DNA of 64,000 nt from Amycolatopsis alba DSM 44262 (GTDB taxonomy: Bacteria > Actinomycetota > Actinomycetes > Mycobacteriales > Pseudonocardiaceae), in assembly GCF_000384215.1 (NCBI RefSeq), contig NZ_KB913032.1, positions 8,579,605 to 8,643,604 of the forward strand. The letters are read 5' to 3'. The position numbers were made by a program, and so were the translations under genes. Positions within the stretch are counted from its first letter, which is position 1. Every line of letters begins with the position of its first letter. This document shows, piece by piece, positions 26,301-35,596 of this stretch. Below the pieces are notes generated by a model that had not been told where the DNA came from, made no database searches, and saw only the letters and a program-made list of their open reading frames with translations.

Positions 26301-26702
26301 TTGACCGACTACCGCGCTCCCGCTTCCTCTCCGCCCCCTCCGGCGCGGAGATTCGTGTCCTCGCTCGACACCTCGGTCACCACCTCCGCCGGCGACACCG
26401 TGGTCACGGTGTCCGGCGAAATCGATCTCGCCGTCTCGGCGGGCCTGAGACGGACGCTGGAAGAGGAACTCCGGTTCAGCCCGGCGGCGCTGATCGCGGA
26501 CCTGTCCGCGGTCAGCTTCTGCGATTCGTCCGGTTTCACCGCTCTCGTCCAGATCTGCTCGCAGGCAGAGGAGGCCGGTGTCCCGTTCATCCTGGTCACC
26601 AGGGAGCGAGCCCTGCTGCGCCCGATGTCACTGCTCGGCCTCGACGCCGTTTTCACCGTGCACCCGACCCTCGACTCGGCGCGGGACGCGCTCGCCCGCT
26701 GA
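26301..26702 (+). CDS. STAS-domain anti-sigma factor antagonist
   Basis: 133 residues. The start is a TTG at 26301, supported by AGGAG seven bases upstream. A Pro-rich N-terminus precedes the STAS fold: VVTVSGEIDLAVSAGLRRTL and the phosphorylation loop SFCDSSGFTAL. Such proteins are phosphorylated on the loop Ser by an HATPase anti-sigma factor and release a stress sigma factor when dephosphorylated. No partner kinase gene is next to it. Confidence 0.85.
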   Translation: MTDYRAPASSPPPPARRFVSSLDTSVTTSAGDTVVTVSGEIDLAVSAGLRRTLEEELRFSPAALIADLSAVSFCDSSGFTALVQICSQAEEAGVPFILVTRERALLRPMSLLGLDAVFTVHPTLDSARDALAR

Positions 26703-26724
26703 TCAGCTGTCATGATGGGCGGTT

Positions 26725-27960
26725 GTGACGGGTGATGAGGATCCGGGGTTCCGCGTCGGCGGACGTCCATTGGCGGAACGGCTGACCGAAGTCCTGCCGT
26801 CGCTCACGAATACGGTCCTGGCCGAGATCGTCTCCCGGATCCCGGAGTACGGCCTGTTACCCGCCGAGGAGCTCAGCGGCGACATCACCGACGTGATCGA
26901 GCAGAACCTCCGGTCGTTCATCGACACCCTGCGCACCGGGGCGACGCCGACGCGGGAGGAGCTCGACTTCCTCCGCGAATCGGCCGCCCGGCGCGCGGAA
27001 GAGGGCATCCCGATCGACATCGTGCTCACCGCGTACCACATCGGCATCCAGGTGGTCTGGGCGTCGGTGACGACGGACGCGCGGCCGGAGGAGGTCACCG
27101 ACGTCCTGGCCGTCAACGCGCTGACCCTGCGCTACCTCGAGGTGGTCACCCCCGCGGTCGGCGCGGGCTACCTCGACGAACGCCAGACGATGTTCGACGA
27201 CGAGCGTTCGGCGCGGCACACGGTGCTTTCCGCCCTGCTCGACGGCGATCCCGCGGACGTCGCCGCGGGACAGGCAGGCCTGCGCCTGCCACCGTGCTAC
27301 ATCGTCCTCGCGGCGTCGGTCGGGGCACATCCGGACGAGGAGGCCAACGGGGTCGACCCGCTGATCGCCGGGCGCCGGAAGCTCCGGCGGCTGCGGGTCG
27401 AACTGGAACGGCAGATCCGGGGCACGGTCCTCACCTCGCTCACCCCTGAGGGCGGCATCGCCCTGCTGCCGAACGAAACCGCGGCCGGGGAACTGTCCAC
27501 ACGCGACTGGTCACGGCTGGAACGAGTGCTCGCCGACGTCGCCCGCACGGCGGGCGCGGAGGTCATCGCCGGGACCGCGGCGGCCGAACCGTCCGGTGTG
27601 CCCGCCGCGGCGAAGCTCGCGCAGGACGTACTCGCGGTCGCCGCCGGGTCCGGACGGCCACCAGGGCTGTACCGGCTCGACGACGTCCTGCTCGAATACC
27701 AGCTTTCGCGCCCCGGCCCCGCCCTCGACCGGCTGGCCACCCGGCTGGCACCGCTGGAAGGCAACGAAGAACTCCTGCAGACCCTGGAGACCTTTCTCCG
27801 CCGTGGCGGACGACGGCAGACCGCCGCCGCCCTGCACGTCCATCCCAACACCGTCGACTACCGGCTGCGCCGGATCGCCGAGCTCACCGAGCTGGACCCG
27901 ACCCGGCTCGAACACATCGCCTTGCTGAACGCGGCTCTCTCGGCCCGCCGCCCCCTGTGA
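26725..27960 (+). CDS. PucR/CdaR-type transcriptional regulator
   Basis: 411 residues from a GTG start. N-terminal RsbT co-antagonist-like helical domain (about 10-165), a central GGDEF-like CdaR domain, and a C-terminal PucR helix-turn-helix (LETFLRRGGRRQTAAALHVH, NTVDYRLRRIAELT). Members activate catabolic or metabolic genes on binding a ligand. It follows the STAS gene by 22 bases on the same strand, and a second STAS gene faces it, making a small stress-signalling island. Confidence 0.85.
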   Translation: MTGDEDPGFRVGGRPLAERLTEVLPSLTNTVLAEIVSRIPEYGLLPAEELSGDITDVIEQNLRSFIDTLRTGATPTREELDFLRESAARRAEEGIPIDIVLTAYHIGIQVVWASVTTDARPEEVTDVLAVNALTLRYLEVVTPAVGAGYLDERQTMFDDERSARHTVLSALLDGDPADVAAGQAGLRLPPCYIVLAASVGAHPDEEANGVDPLIAGRRKLRRLRVELERQIRGTVLTSLTPEGGIALLPNETAAGELSTRDWSRLERVLADVARTAGAEVIAGTAAAEPSGVPAAAKLAQDVLAVAAGSGRPPGLYRLDDVLLEYQLSRPGPALDRLATRLAPLEGNEELLQTLETFLRRGGRRQTAAALHVHPNTVDYRLRRIAELTELDPTRLEHIALLNAALSARRPL

Positions 27961-27964
27961 CGCG

Positions 27965-28363
27965 TCACAGCGTGTGAAGGCCTTCGCCGTCATGGAGGTC
28001 GAGCATCCGCCTCGCGGAACGGCACTCGCCGGGGAAGACGAACAAGAGCGTTCCCGTGTCGTCGGCGAGCAACTGCGCCCGTTCGAGGACCCGGATTCCC
28101 GTCGTGCCGAAGAAATCGAGCTCGGACAGGTTGACGATCAAAGTGGCGCCGTGGCCCTGGAGCCGCTGGTTCAGCATGTCCCACAACCGGGGCCCGGTAC
28201 CGAGGTCGACCTCACCGTTCGCCTTGACGACGGTGGTCCCCTTGGTCGGCCTGCTCACATGCAGTCGAAGACGTCCCCGTGGTTCTCCGCTTGCCCGCGA
28301 TCCGGAGAGCATCGAGAAGGCGCGCTTCTTGTCAAGCGCGCGGGGCGTCGACAGGGAACTCAT
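27965..28363 (-). CDS. STAS-domain protein
   Basis: 132 residues if ATG 28363 is used (an ATG at 28312 is possible; neither has a strong ribosome binding site). Core STAS motifs: TTVVKANGEVDLGTGPRLWDM and LSELDFFGTTGIRVLERA. The loop residue that is Ser in most anti-anti-sigma factors is Thr here, still phosphorylatable. Convergent with the PucR gene, divergent from the stress protein gene. Confidence 0.75.
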   Translation of the reverse strand: MSSLSTPRALDKKRAFSMLSGSRASGEPRGRLRLHVSRPTKGTTVVKANGEVDLGTGPRLWDMLNQRLQGHGATLIVNLSELDFFGTTGIRVLERAQLLADDTGTLLFVFPGECRSARRMLDLHDGEGLHTL

Positions 28364-28458
28364 ATGTGGAAGTACCCCGATACCGGGTCCGGCGAAACCG
28401 GCAGGCGCTTGAAGTCCCCGGAAAGCGGGTATCACCGGCGGGTCGGAGGTGATGTCCC

Positions 28459-29310
28459 TTGTCCGCTGCCCGAACCGGTCCTGGGCCGGTCGTGACCGGT
28501 TTCGACGGATCGCCGGAGGCCGGTCGCGCCGTCCGCTGGGCGGTCGCCGAAGCGAAAACGCGCGGCCTCGGCCTGGTGCTCGCGTACGCCGATGAAGCGG
28601 CCAGGGAGTCACAGCTGGCTTCGATGGTGGAAGCGCTGAAGCGCTCCGACCCCGATCTCGACGTCCTCGCGGTCGTCCGCGACGGCACTCCGGAGCAGGT
28701 CCTGACCGCGGTCGCCGACGAGACGGACGCGGCGATGATCGTGCTCGGCGAATCCCATACCGGCGTGTTCACCAGGGCCGTCCTCGGCTCGACGGAATCC
28801 GGTGTGACCAAGACCGCCGAATGTCCGGTCGTGGTCGTCCGCGGGGAAGAGCCGCCTCCGGACGGACCGGTGATCCTCGGTACCGACGGCTCGGAGCAGA
28901 GCGCGCCGGCGGCAGGTTTCGCGTTCGATTTCGCGGCGCGTCACGGGCTCACCCTGCACGCGGTCCACGTGGCGCGGATGCCGATCTGGGGTCCCGCGAG
29001 CGAACCTCTGCTCGGCGGGCCGGTGCTGGATCCGTCGCCCGGTCTCCCCCAGGAGGTCGCTGACGAGCTCGTCGCCCGGCAGCTCAAGCCGTGGCAGGAG
29101 CGCTATCCGGAAGTCACCGTGGAGACGGTGCACGGGTTCGGGCCCGCCGCGCAGGCCTTGACCGTGGAATCCAGCGAAGCCGCGCTGCTGGTGCTCGGCC
29201 GGAGCGATCACGGTGATCTCCGGCGTCTGCTGCTGGGCTCGATCAGCGACGACGCGCTGCACCACGCACACTGCCCGGTGGCGGTGGTCCGGGCTCAGCC
29301 GACGGGCTGA
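28459..29310 (+). CDS. tandem universal stress protein
   Basis: 283 residues made of two Usp domains. Each begins with the beta1 signature (VVTGFDGSPEAGRAVRWAV; ILGTDGSEQSAPAAGFAF) and ends with the ATP-binding G-x2-G-x9-G-(S/T) region (VLGESHTGVFTRAVLGST; VLGRSDHGDLRRLLLGSIS). The start is TTG at 28459, seven bases after GGAGGTGA; no better start is present. Probably an ATP-binding stress or dormancy protein. Confidence 0.85.
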   Translation: MSAARTGPGPVVTGFDGSPEAGRAVRWAVAEAKTRGLGLVLAYADEAARESQLASMVEALKRSDPDLDVLAVVRDGTPEQVLTAVADETDAAMIVLGESHTGVFTRAVLGSTESGVTKTAECPVVVVRGEEPPPDGPVILGTDGSEQSAPAAGFAFDFAARHGLTLHAVHVARMPIWGPASEPLLGGPVLDPSPGLPQEVADELVARQLKPWQERYPEVTVETVHGFGPAAQALTVESSEAALLVLGRSDHGDLRRLLLGSISDDALHHAHCPVAVVRAQPTG

Positions 29311-29320
29311 CGTCGGCGCC

Positions 29321-29683
29321 TCACGAAGAAGCGAGTTCGCCGAGCATCCGCTGCGAAGCGCGCAGTTCCGTGGCCATCACCAGTGCGCTCGCGCGGGCCG
29401 CGGCGAGCGCTTCGCCGACGTCGGCGACCTTGCTCCAGGCCTCACCCGCCGAATCACCCGCGCCGATCCGGCCTGCCAGGAGGCTCTCTTCGAGCTGCCC
29501 TTGCACGCCGGGCAGGACATGGGCGAGGTCGTCGGCGAGCTGCTGCAACGCGCCGATGGTCCGGCAGAGGTCGGCAGGCGAGGGCTGCTCGCCTGCTCGC
29601 ATCCGGCGGCACAGCCGACGCACCACGCTTCCCGCCTGCGCGGCCAGCAGGTACGACGGCTCCTCCGACTTGGGTCTCATCAT
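29321..29683 (-). CDS. small helical hypothetical protein
   Basis: About 120 residues from the ATG pair at 29683/29680 (TTCAGGGC just upstream). Entirely helical, with Leu/Ala heptads (TIGALQQLADDLAHVLPGVQGQLE, EALAAARASALVMATELRAS); no transmembrane segment or Cys. Not recognised. It may be a small regulatory or structural helical bundle. Confidence 0.6.
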   Translation of the reverse strand: MMRPKSEEPSYLLAAQAGSVVRRLCRRMRAGEQPSPADLCRTIGALQQLADDLAHVLPGVQGQLEESLLAGRIGAGDSAGEAWSKVADVGEALAAARASALVMATELRASQRMLGELASS

Positions 29684-29747
29684 GCCCTGAAGTACCCCCA
29701 CCGCAACCCACGAAACCAACTTCGCCACCCCGGATCCAGGTGGCAAG

Positions 29748-29800
29748 TCCGTGAAGGCCTCCTTGAGGGATTCAGAGTCCCTCAAGGAGGCCTTCACGGA
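29748..29800. terminator. long perfect hairpin at left end of the cluster
   Basis: A 23-bp perfect inverted repeat (each arm begins or ends TCCGTGAAGGCC / GGCCTTCACGGA) with a 7-base loop TTCAGAG, ten bases past the stop of the last biosynthetic gene. It should end the minus-strand operon. A hairpin with the same GTGAAGGCC(C/T)CCTT core occurs at 40206-40260, so it is also a repeat. Confidence 0.75.
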
Positions 29801-29810
29801 CCGCTGGGGC

Positions 29811-30824
29811 TCAGTGCACCCGCCGGTCCTCCGCCGTGCCCCGGTACCGGATCGTCCACAGGCTGCGCCGGATGTAGGTACGCTGCAGCCACCGGTCGCG
29901 CCCGTTGTGCCGCGCGAAGAACTGCGACCGCGCGTGCAGGCCCTTCCGGTTGTTGATCAGCAGCGCCGTCCCCGGCTCCAGCTTGACCTGGTGCGCGACC
30001 TCGCGGCAGACCCGCTGCAGTTCCTCCAGCGCCTGCTCGGCCTCGACGGTCTCCCCCACCACGCCGTTGGCCGAGACCGCCACCTCCGGCGAGTCCGACG
30101 GCCCGGAGATGACCGGTACGAGGTCGGACAGCACGTCGGCGCCCTTGGCCACGTCACGCACGTAGCTGCCGGGCGCGTTGAGCCGGAACAGCGGGCGGCG
30201 CAGGACGTCGAGCACCTCCGGGTCCAGGGCGGCGGAGATGTCGCGGCCGTCGGCGTAGTAGGTGACGGCCTCCTTGTTCCCGTCCTGGCGGACACAGTTC
30301 AGCACCAGGAAGTCCGGATTGGACACGTCGTACCGGCCGAGTTCGTCATGCACGATGTCGTTGTGGAAGTTCAGGAACACGTGCGAACTCTGGTTGGTCT
30401 GGCTCCGCGCGCCCGCCGACACCGGGACGACGTCGTGCACCAGCCGCCCGCTCTTCTCGGTGGTGAAACCGACGGGCTCGCCGAGCAGCTGGCTCAGTCC
30501 CAAAAGGACGGTCTCGGCGACGAAGGTCTTCTTGTCCTTGCTGGGTTCCCCGTCGATCGGGGTCTCCGGCAGCTCCGGGTCCACCGGCAGGTTGCGCACG
30601 AGCGCGACGCCGGGGGTGTCGACGTGCCTGCCGAAGTCCAGGATCGTCTGCAGCTGGTCGACGGGCAGCCTCGAGAAAGCGACCCGGAGCATCGCCAGCG
30701 AACGGTCGATGTCGCCGACGGGGTCCGGGAAGGATCGCAGCTCGCCGCCGATGACGTCCCGGACCTCGTCGGTGAGCACGACCTCGGCGAAGGTGCCGAC
30801 TAGGGTTTCTTCCTTGCTGGTCAT
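29811..30824 (-). CDS. Fe(II)/2-oxoglutarate amino-acid hydroxylase (TauD/VioC-AsnO type)
   Basis: 337 residues, the size of the clavaminate-synthase-like group that hydroxylates the beta or other carbon of Arg, Asn or Lys. The facial triad is visible as H-x-D in LNFHNDIVHD (about 145-155) and the distal His in LLINNRKGLHARSQF, with the 2-oxoglutarate Arg following (QRTYIRR). Last gene of the left operon, 6 bases after the antiporter stop. With an O-carbamoyltransferase in the same operon, a plausible role is to install the hydroxyl that is then carbamoylated; the substrate is unknown. Confidence 0.85.
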   Translation of the reverse strand: MTSKEETLVGTFAEVVLTDEVRDVIGGELRSFPDPVGDIDRSLAMLRVAFSRLPVDQLQTILDFGRHVDTPGVALVRNLPVDPELPETPIDGEPSKDKKTFVAETVLLGLSQLLGEPVGFTTEKSGRLVHDVVPVSAGARSQTNQSSHVFLNFHNDIVHDELGRYDVSNPDFLVLNCVRQDGNKEAVTYYADGRDISAALDPEVLDVLRRPLFRLNAPGSYVRDVAKGADVLSDLVPVISGPSDSPEVAVSANGVVGETVEAEQALEELQRVCREVAHQVKLEPGTALLINNRKGLHARSQFFARHNGRDRWLQRTYIRRSLWTIRYRGTAEDRRVH

Positions 30825-30830
30825 GGTGTC

Positions 30831-32252
30831 CTATCTACTTTCCGCCGCCGCTGGACCGGCGGTCTTCTCCGAGTCCTTTTCGGACTTCTTCCCGAACTTG
30901 GCGATCAGGGTGAGCGCGGGGGCGGTGGCGATCGTCGAGACCAGCGTCATGATCACGAGCATCGCGAACACCGCCGGGCTGATCACCTTCAGCTGGAGAC
31001 CGACGTTGAGCACGACCAGTTCGGTCAGCCCGCGGCAGTTCATCAGCGCCCCGAGCGACAGCGATTCGCGCCAGCCGACGCCGGTCAGCCGGGCCGCCGT
31101 GGTACTGCCCGCCCATTTCCCGAACACCGCCACCGCCGTGACGGCCAGGGTCCACAGCCACATCGATCCGGAGCCGAGCAGGCTGAACTCGGTGTGCAGA
31201 CCGGTGTAGGCGAAGAACAGCGGCAGCAGCAGGGTGAGGGTGACGCTGCCGAGCTTCCCGGCGGCGCGGGCGACGACCGGGTCCTGCCTCGGCGCGATCA
31301 CGCCGAACAGGAAGGCGCCGAACAGTGCGTGGATGCCGATCTCGTTGGTGGCCAGGGCCGACAGCATGATCCCGCCGAGCAGGATCGCCAGGACCGCTGG
31401 CTCCGGCGCCCTGGCGAGCACCTTGGCCAGCAGCGGCCGGACGACATAGATCATCACCAGGACGAAGGCCAGGGTGAGCCCGACGGTCAGGAACACCTCC
31501 GACGGCGCACCGCCCTGACTCACGGCGACCACGACGGCCAGCAGGCACCACGCGGCGACGTCGTCGACGGCGGCGCACGTGAGCGCGAGCGCGCCCAGCG
31601 GGGTCTTCGAGATGCCGCGGTCGGTCAGGATCCTCGCCAGTACCGGGAACGCCGTCACGCTCATGGACACCGCGATGAACAGCCCGAACGCGAGGAAGCT
31701 GACGTCACCGCCGAAGGCCGGGTACATGCCGAGGGCGAGCACGATGCCGGAGACCATCGGCAGCGCGATGCTGACCTGGCTGACCGTCACCGCGGTGAAT
31801 CCGCGCCTCCGCACCGCGTCGACGTCGATCTCGGAACCGACCAGGTACATGAAGAAGATCAGGCCCAGCTGCGACAGGATGTTGATCGCCGAGACCACCC
31901 CGCTGGGGAACAGCCAGCCGAACGCGCCGGGCCAGACGATCCCGAACAGCGACGGCCCCAGCAGGATGCCCGCGACGATCTCGCCGATCACCGGGGGCTG
32001 GCCGAGCCGCCGGGCCAGCACGCCTGCCAGGTAGCAGGCGCCCAGGACCACCGGGAGCGCGACCAGCAGGCGCGCGTAAGTGTCGGGGCCGCTGCTCGCC
32101 GCCTTGGCCGCCGTGCCCGAGACCGGTTCGTAGGCCGAGCCCAGACCGAGCACCACCACGACGACCACCACGGGTACCGCGATCAGTACCGCCCCGACGA
32201 GGACCCGGCGCACCGTGGCGCGCCCGGTCCGCTCCCGCACAGCTGACTCCAT
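30831..32252 (-). CDS. CPA2-family cation/proton antiporter
   Basis: 473 residues from ATG 32252 (AAGGAG upstream). About 12-13 transmembrane helices; the family signatures are present (PPVIGEIVAGILLGPSLFG, LTCAAVDDVAAWCLLAV with the paired Asp of the ion site). Sits inside the biosynthetic operon between the hydroxylase and DDAH-like genes. Such antiporters in clusters are sometimes linked to export or self-protection; direct substrate export would be unusual and is unproven. Confidence 0.88.
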   Translation of the reverse strand: MESAVRERTGRATVRRVLVGAVLIAVPVVVVVVVLGLGSAYEPVSGTAAKAASSGPDTYARLLVALPVVLGACYLAGVLARRLGQPPVIGEIVAGILLGPSLFGIVWPGAFGWLFPSGVVSAINILSQLGLIFFMYLVGSEIDVDAVRRRGFTAVTVSQVSIALPMVSGIVLALGMYPAFGGDVSFLAFGLFIAVSMSVTAFPVLARILTDRGISKTPLGALALTCAAVDDVAAWCLLAVVVAVSQGGAPSEVFLTVGLTLAFVLVMIYVVRPLLAKVLARAPEPAVLAILLGGIMLSALATNEIGIHALFGAFLFGVIAPRQDPVVARAAGKLGSVTLTLLLPLFFAYTGLHTEFSLLGSGSMWLWTLAVTAVAVFGKWAGSTTAARLTGVGWRESLSLGALMNCRGLTELVVLNVGLQLKVISPAVFAMLVIMTLVSTIATAPALTLIAKFGKKSEKDSEKTAGPAAAESR

Positions 32253-32262
32253 CGAGTTCTCC

Positions 32263-33075
32263 TTACCCGGCACGCAATTCCAGCGTGCAGCATTTGACGC
32301 TGCCGCCTGCCTTCAGTAATTCGGACAAGTCGGCACCGATGGGTTCGAAACCGTGTTCCCGCAACTGTGCGGTCAGCCCGGTGGCCGCCTGCGGGAGCAC
32401 GACGTGCTTGCCGTCCGACACGGCGTTGAGCCCGAAGACAGCGGCGTCGCGTTCCGAGGCCAAGATCGCGTCGGGGTACATCTCCTTGAGCACCCGGCGG
32501 CTGTCTTCCGAGAACGCCTCCGGGTAATACATGACCGTGTCGTCGTCCAGCACGGCGAGCGCGGTGTCGAGGTGATAGTAGCGCGGGTTTATCAACGTCA
32601 GGCCGACGACGGAACAGCCGAAGAACTCGCGGGATTCGTTGTGCGCTTCGGGATTCGTGCGGAATCCGGTGCCGGCGAGGATCCGCTTCCCGGCGACGAG
32701 GTAGTCGCCTTCCCCCTCGTTGACCCACTGCGCCTGCCGGACGTAGCGGTACCCGTTGGCCCGGAACCACTCCAGATACGCGTCGGATTCACCGGCGCGC
32801 TGCGTGTGGTGGAACCGCGCGACGAGGACCTGCCCGTTGACCACGGTGGCGCCGTTGGCCGCGAACACCATGTCGGGCAGGCCGGGCACCGGTTCGAGGA
32901 GGTCGACGCGATGTCCGAGATCGACGTAGAGATCGTGCAGCCACTCCCACTGGGCGACGGCCAGCTCGGTGTACGTCGGTTTCTTCGGGTCCATCCAGGG
33001 ATTGATCGAGTACTCGACGTCGAAGTACGTCGGTCTGACCATCAGGTAATGCCGTTGAGTGGCTGTCCGTGACAC
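32263..33075 (-). CDS. DDAH/arginine-deiminase-like amidinohydrolase
   Basis: 270 residues from a GTG with GGAGGAAGC before it. Guanidine-modifying superfamily: PDMVFAANGATVV near residue 70, catalytic His region RYYHLDTALAVLDD and nucleophile Cys in GGSVKCCTLEL at the end. The family hydrolyses (methyl)arginine to citrulline or transfers amidino groups. Here the substrate is probably a guanidino intermediate of the pathway, or arginine to make a citrulline or ornithine building block. Which of these applies cannot be decided from sequence. Confidence 0.82.
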   Translation of the reverse strand: MSRTATQRHYLMVRPTYFDVEYSINPWMDPKKPTYTELAVAQWEWLHDLYVDLGHRVDLLEPVPGLPDMVFAANGATVVNGQVLVARFHHTQRAGESDAYLEWFRANGYRYVRQAQWVNEGEGDYLVAGKRILAGTGFRTNPEAHNESREFFGCSVVGLTLINPRYYHLDTALAVLDDDTVMYYPEAFSEDSRRVLKEMYPDAILASERDAAVFGLNAVSDGKHVVLPQAATGLTAQLREHGFEPIGADLSELLKAGGSVKCCTLELRAG

Positions 33076-33087
33076 GCTTCCTCCACG

Positions 33088-34341
33088 CTATTTCTGGGTT
33101 TCGCTGAGTTTGACCTCGATCTTCCCGGCCAGGTCGTTCGCGTTGCGCATGGCTTCGTCGAAGGACGCGCCGAGCGCGCCGATGCCGCCGAAGATGTTGT
33201 TGCCGAGCGGCGGGCGCTTGATCAAGTCGCCCGGCTTCGCGAAGATCTTGAGGTAGTACAAGGCTTCCGACTCGTTCACCGCCGGCGGCACGTCGATCGA
33301 GGCGATGACCCCGCCGGGGCAGATCAGGCACATCGCGGCGGTGTGCAGACCGGTCGGGCTGAAGTGGCGGACGTCCGGCCGCACGCCGCGGGAAACGTCC
33401 ATGAGTCCCCGGATCGGGTCGTAGCCTGCCGAAAGCCGTGCCATGTGGTCGAGTCCCCCGCCGCCGGGGCGGACGGCGATCTCCAGCAGGAACGGTTTGC
33501 CCTGGTGGAACCGGACCTCGGCGTGCAACGCGCCGCGGGTGAGTCCTTGCGCCCGCACGCCGGCGGTCACCACGGCGTGCACCTCGGCCACCTGCTCGGG
33601 GGTGAGCGACGTGGGCGCGTGGTGCACGTCGTCGTCGAAGGTCTCGCCTTCCGAGGTGACCCTGTCCACAATGGACCCCAGGTAGACCTCGTCGTCCCAG
33701 GCGAGTGCCTCGATGAGATGTTCGTGACCGTCCAGAAAGGACTCGACGAGCAGGCCGTGCGGACCGAGGTCCAGCCCCTCGGCCTCCATGTTGTACCAGG
33801 TCATCCTGTCGATGCCCTCGCGCGCCTGTGCGTAGCGCTCTCGCATCTTCTCCTCGTCGTCGACGCGGAAAACGAAGTTGCTGGCCGCGCCGAGCGTCGG
33901 CTTCAGGATCACCGGGTAGCCGAAGTCCCCGGCCGCCTGCAACGCCGCGTCGAGGTCTTCGACGAACCGGAAGTCCGGATGCGCCGCCCCGCCCTTTTCG
34001 TGCGCCTGCCGCATGATCAGCTTGTTCCGGCTCGTCCGCGCCGCGTCCACGCCGATACCGGGCAGGCCTAGCGCCTCGGCCACGGCGGCGACCAGGACGA
34101 CGCCTGACTCCGAGAAGGTGAGCACGCCTTCGAAGGACTCCTCCGCGTGCCAGGCCTTCGCGTGCCGGATCAGGTCGTCGATGTGGTTGCTGCCGGCGAT
34201 CCGGTAGCGATCCGACGGCCAGAGATCCTCGGTCCCGATCCCGTTGAGCACGTACAGCACCCCGCCGAAGTCCTCGATCTGCTGGTACCGGGGCAGGTAG
34301 TAGTAGGAGTTCTGGCTGGCTTCCAGCGCGAGCAGTTTCAC
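33088..34341 (-). CDS. ATP-grasp ligase 1
   Basis: 417 residues. The GTG at 34341 overlaps the stop of the FAD oxidase gene (GTGA). ATP-grasp fold: RNKLIMRQAHEKGG, the ATP-binding strand YPVILKPTLGAASNFVF, HGLLVESFLDGHEHLIEAL and the metal/catalytic strand KPFLLEIAVRPGGGGLDH. The group ligates amino acids through acyl phosphates (dapdiamide/bacilysin-type ligases). One of three in the cluster, expected to form an amide or hydrazide bond. Confidence 0.88.
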   Translation of the reverse strand: MKLLALEASQNSYYYLPRYQQIEDFGGVLYVLNGIGTEDLWPSDRYRIAGSNHIDDLIRHAKAWHAEESFEGVLTFSESGVVLVAAVAEALGLPGIGVDAARTSRNKLIMRQAHEKGGAAHPDFRFVEDLDAALQAAGDFGYPVILKPTLGAASNFVFRVDDEEKMRERYAQAREGIDRMTWYNMEAEGLDLGPHGLLVESFLDGHEHLIEALAWDDEVYLGSIVDRVTSEGETFDDDVHHAPTSLTPEQVAEVHAVVTAGVRAQGLTRGALHAEVRFHQGKPFLLEIAVRPGGGGLDHMARLSAGYDPIRGLMDVSRGVRPDVRHFSPTGLHTAAMCLICPGGVIASIDVPPAVNESEALYYLKIFAKPGDLIKRPPLGNNIFGGIGALGASFDEAMRNANDLAGKIEVKLSETQK

Positions 34342-35495
34342 GACACACCTCGTAGGGCAGGACGGAGCGGATGGACACCGGACGCGCGCACGAGCGGCCG
34401 GTCGAGCGGTTCGAGCCCGGTCGGGACCGGGTCGGCGCCGGTCAGGCGCGCGGCCAGGGACCGGGCGATCAGCGGGGCGAACTTGAAGGACGAGCCGCCG
34501 CACGCCGCGTAGGACAGGACCCGGTCGCCGAGGACGGCGAGCAGCGGGCCGAGGGTGGAGCGCCGGGCGAGATAGTGGCAGTCACGGGTGTCGATCAGCC
34601 AGTCCCGGCGGAAGCCGGGGATCAGCTCGCTGAACGTGTCGATCAGGTGCTCACGCCACCACGGGGGCGAGACGGCGCCGCCGACCTCGTCGACGACCCG
34701 GCAGGCGCTCGCGGCGCTGAGCTTCAACGGCGTCCCGGCGACCGGCGGCACCAGCCACGCGCCGCCGTCGGAGCCGAGCGAGGTGATCGCCGGTGTCGCC
34801 GCCCACGCGCCGGCGTCGGCGGGCGGGACGTCGCAGTACAGCATCGTCTGCCGGTGCAGCACGAGTTCCCGCGCCAGCGCGGGGGCCAGCAGTTCACGCG
34901 ACCACGGGCCCGCCGCCAGCAGGACCGCGTCGCCCCGCAGGATCCCGCCGTCGGCCAGCCGGACCTCGGCCCGGTCGGCGTCGACTCCGATCACCTTGCG
35001 GTGCGGGCGCAGTTCCGCGCCGGCGTTCCACCGCAGCCACCCGGCGCAAGCCGTCAGTACCCGATCGGCGAGCAGGACCCCGGCGTGCGACTCGAAGACG
35101 GCGCCGGTCCCTGGAACGAATCCGGCGTGCGGGAACTCGGCGGCTAGCTCGCCCGCTCCGAACACCTCCGCCTTGGATCCGGCCGCGTTCAGCAGGTCCC
35201 GCGCGGCCGTCGCCTCGGCCGCCGGGATCGCGGTGAGCGCGCCGGATTGTTCGTAGAAAGCGGTGGACAGCAGATGCTCGATCTCGATCCACGCGTGATG
35301 CGCGCCGACGGCGGCCGCCGTGGTGGCGAGGTCACCGGGGTGCAGCGCACGCAGCACGCGATGACGATCGAACGAGGTGGCACCGGTGAACGGGATGTCC
35401 GACTGGTCGGCGAGCACCACTTCGTGCCCGGCGGACACACACTCGACGGCGGTCAGCAGCGAGATGACACCGCCGCCCGCGAACACGACTCGCAT
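34338..35495 (-). CDS. FAD-dependent amine oxidase (DAO/glycine-oxidase fold)
   Basis: 385 residues. N-terminal dinucleotide fold VVFAGGGVISLLTAVECV (third Gly replaced by Ser), ADQS acidic strand end, and the C-terminal FAD contact SYAACGGSSFKFAPLIARSL typical of D-amino-acid oxidase, sarcosine oxidase and related enzymes. In triacsin biosynthesis an enzyme of this class (Tri27) cleaves N6-(carboxymethylamino)lysine, the product of the hydrazine synthetase, to give hydrazinoacetate. The presence of the complete partner set in this cluster makes the same role here likely. A strong ribosome binding site (GGAGGGGGAAGGCC) precedes the ATG. Confidence 0.82.
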   Translation of the reverse strand: MRVVFAGGGVISLLTAVECVSAGHEVVLADQSDIPFTGATSFDRHRVLRALHPGDLATTAAAVGAHHAWIEIEHLLSTAFYEQSGALTAIPAAEATAARDLLNAAGSKAEVFGAGELAAEFPHAGFVPGTGAVFESHAGVLLADRVLTACAGWLRWNAGAELRPHRKVIGVDADRAEVRLADGGILRGDAVLLAAGPWSRELLAPALARELVLHRQTMLYCDVPPADAGAWAATPAITSLGSDGGAWLVPPVAGTPLKLSAASACRVVDEVGGAVSPPWWREHLIDTFSELIPGFRRDWLIDTRDCHYLARRSTLGPLLAVLGDRVLSYAACGGSSFKFAPLIARSLAARLTGADPVPTGLEPLDRPLVRASGVHPLRPALRGVS

Positions 35496-35539
35496 GGCCT
35501 TCCCCCTCCGGCGGAACTTCGATCGGGCAGCACGGGGTC

Positions 35540-35573
35540 CCCGGATGCCACGACCGGTCGCGTGACATCCGGG
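35540..35573. other. intercistronic hairpin
   Basis: CCCGGATG / CATCCGGG arms with an inner CACG/CGTG stem, in the 101-base gap between the carbamoyltransferase and FAD oxidase genes. It may set relative expression by RNA processing or partial termination. Confidence 0.5.
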
Positions 35574-35596
35574 TTCAGCCCCCGTCGGGCGAGGAA

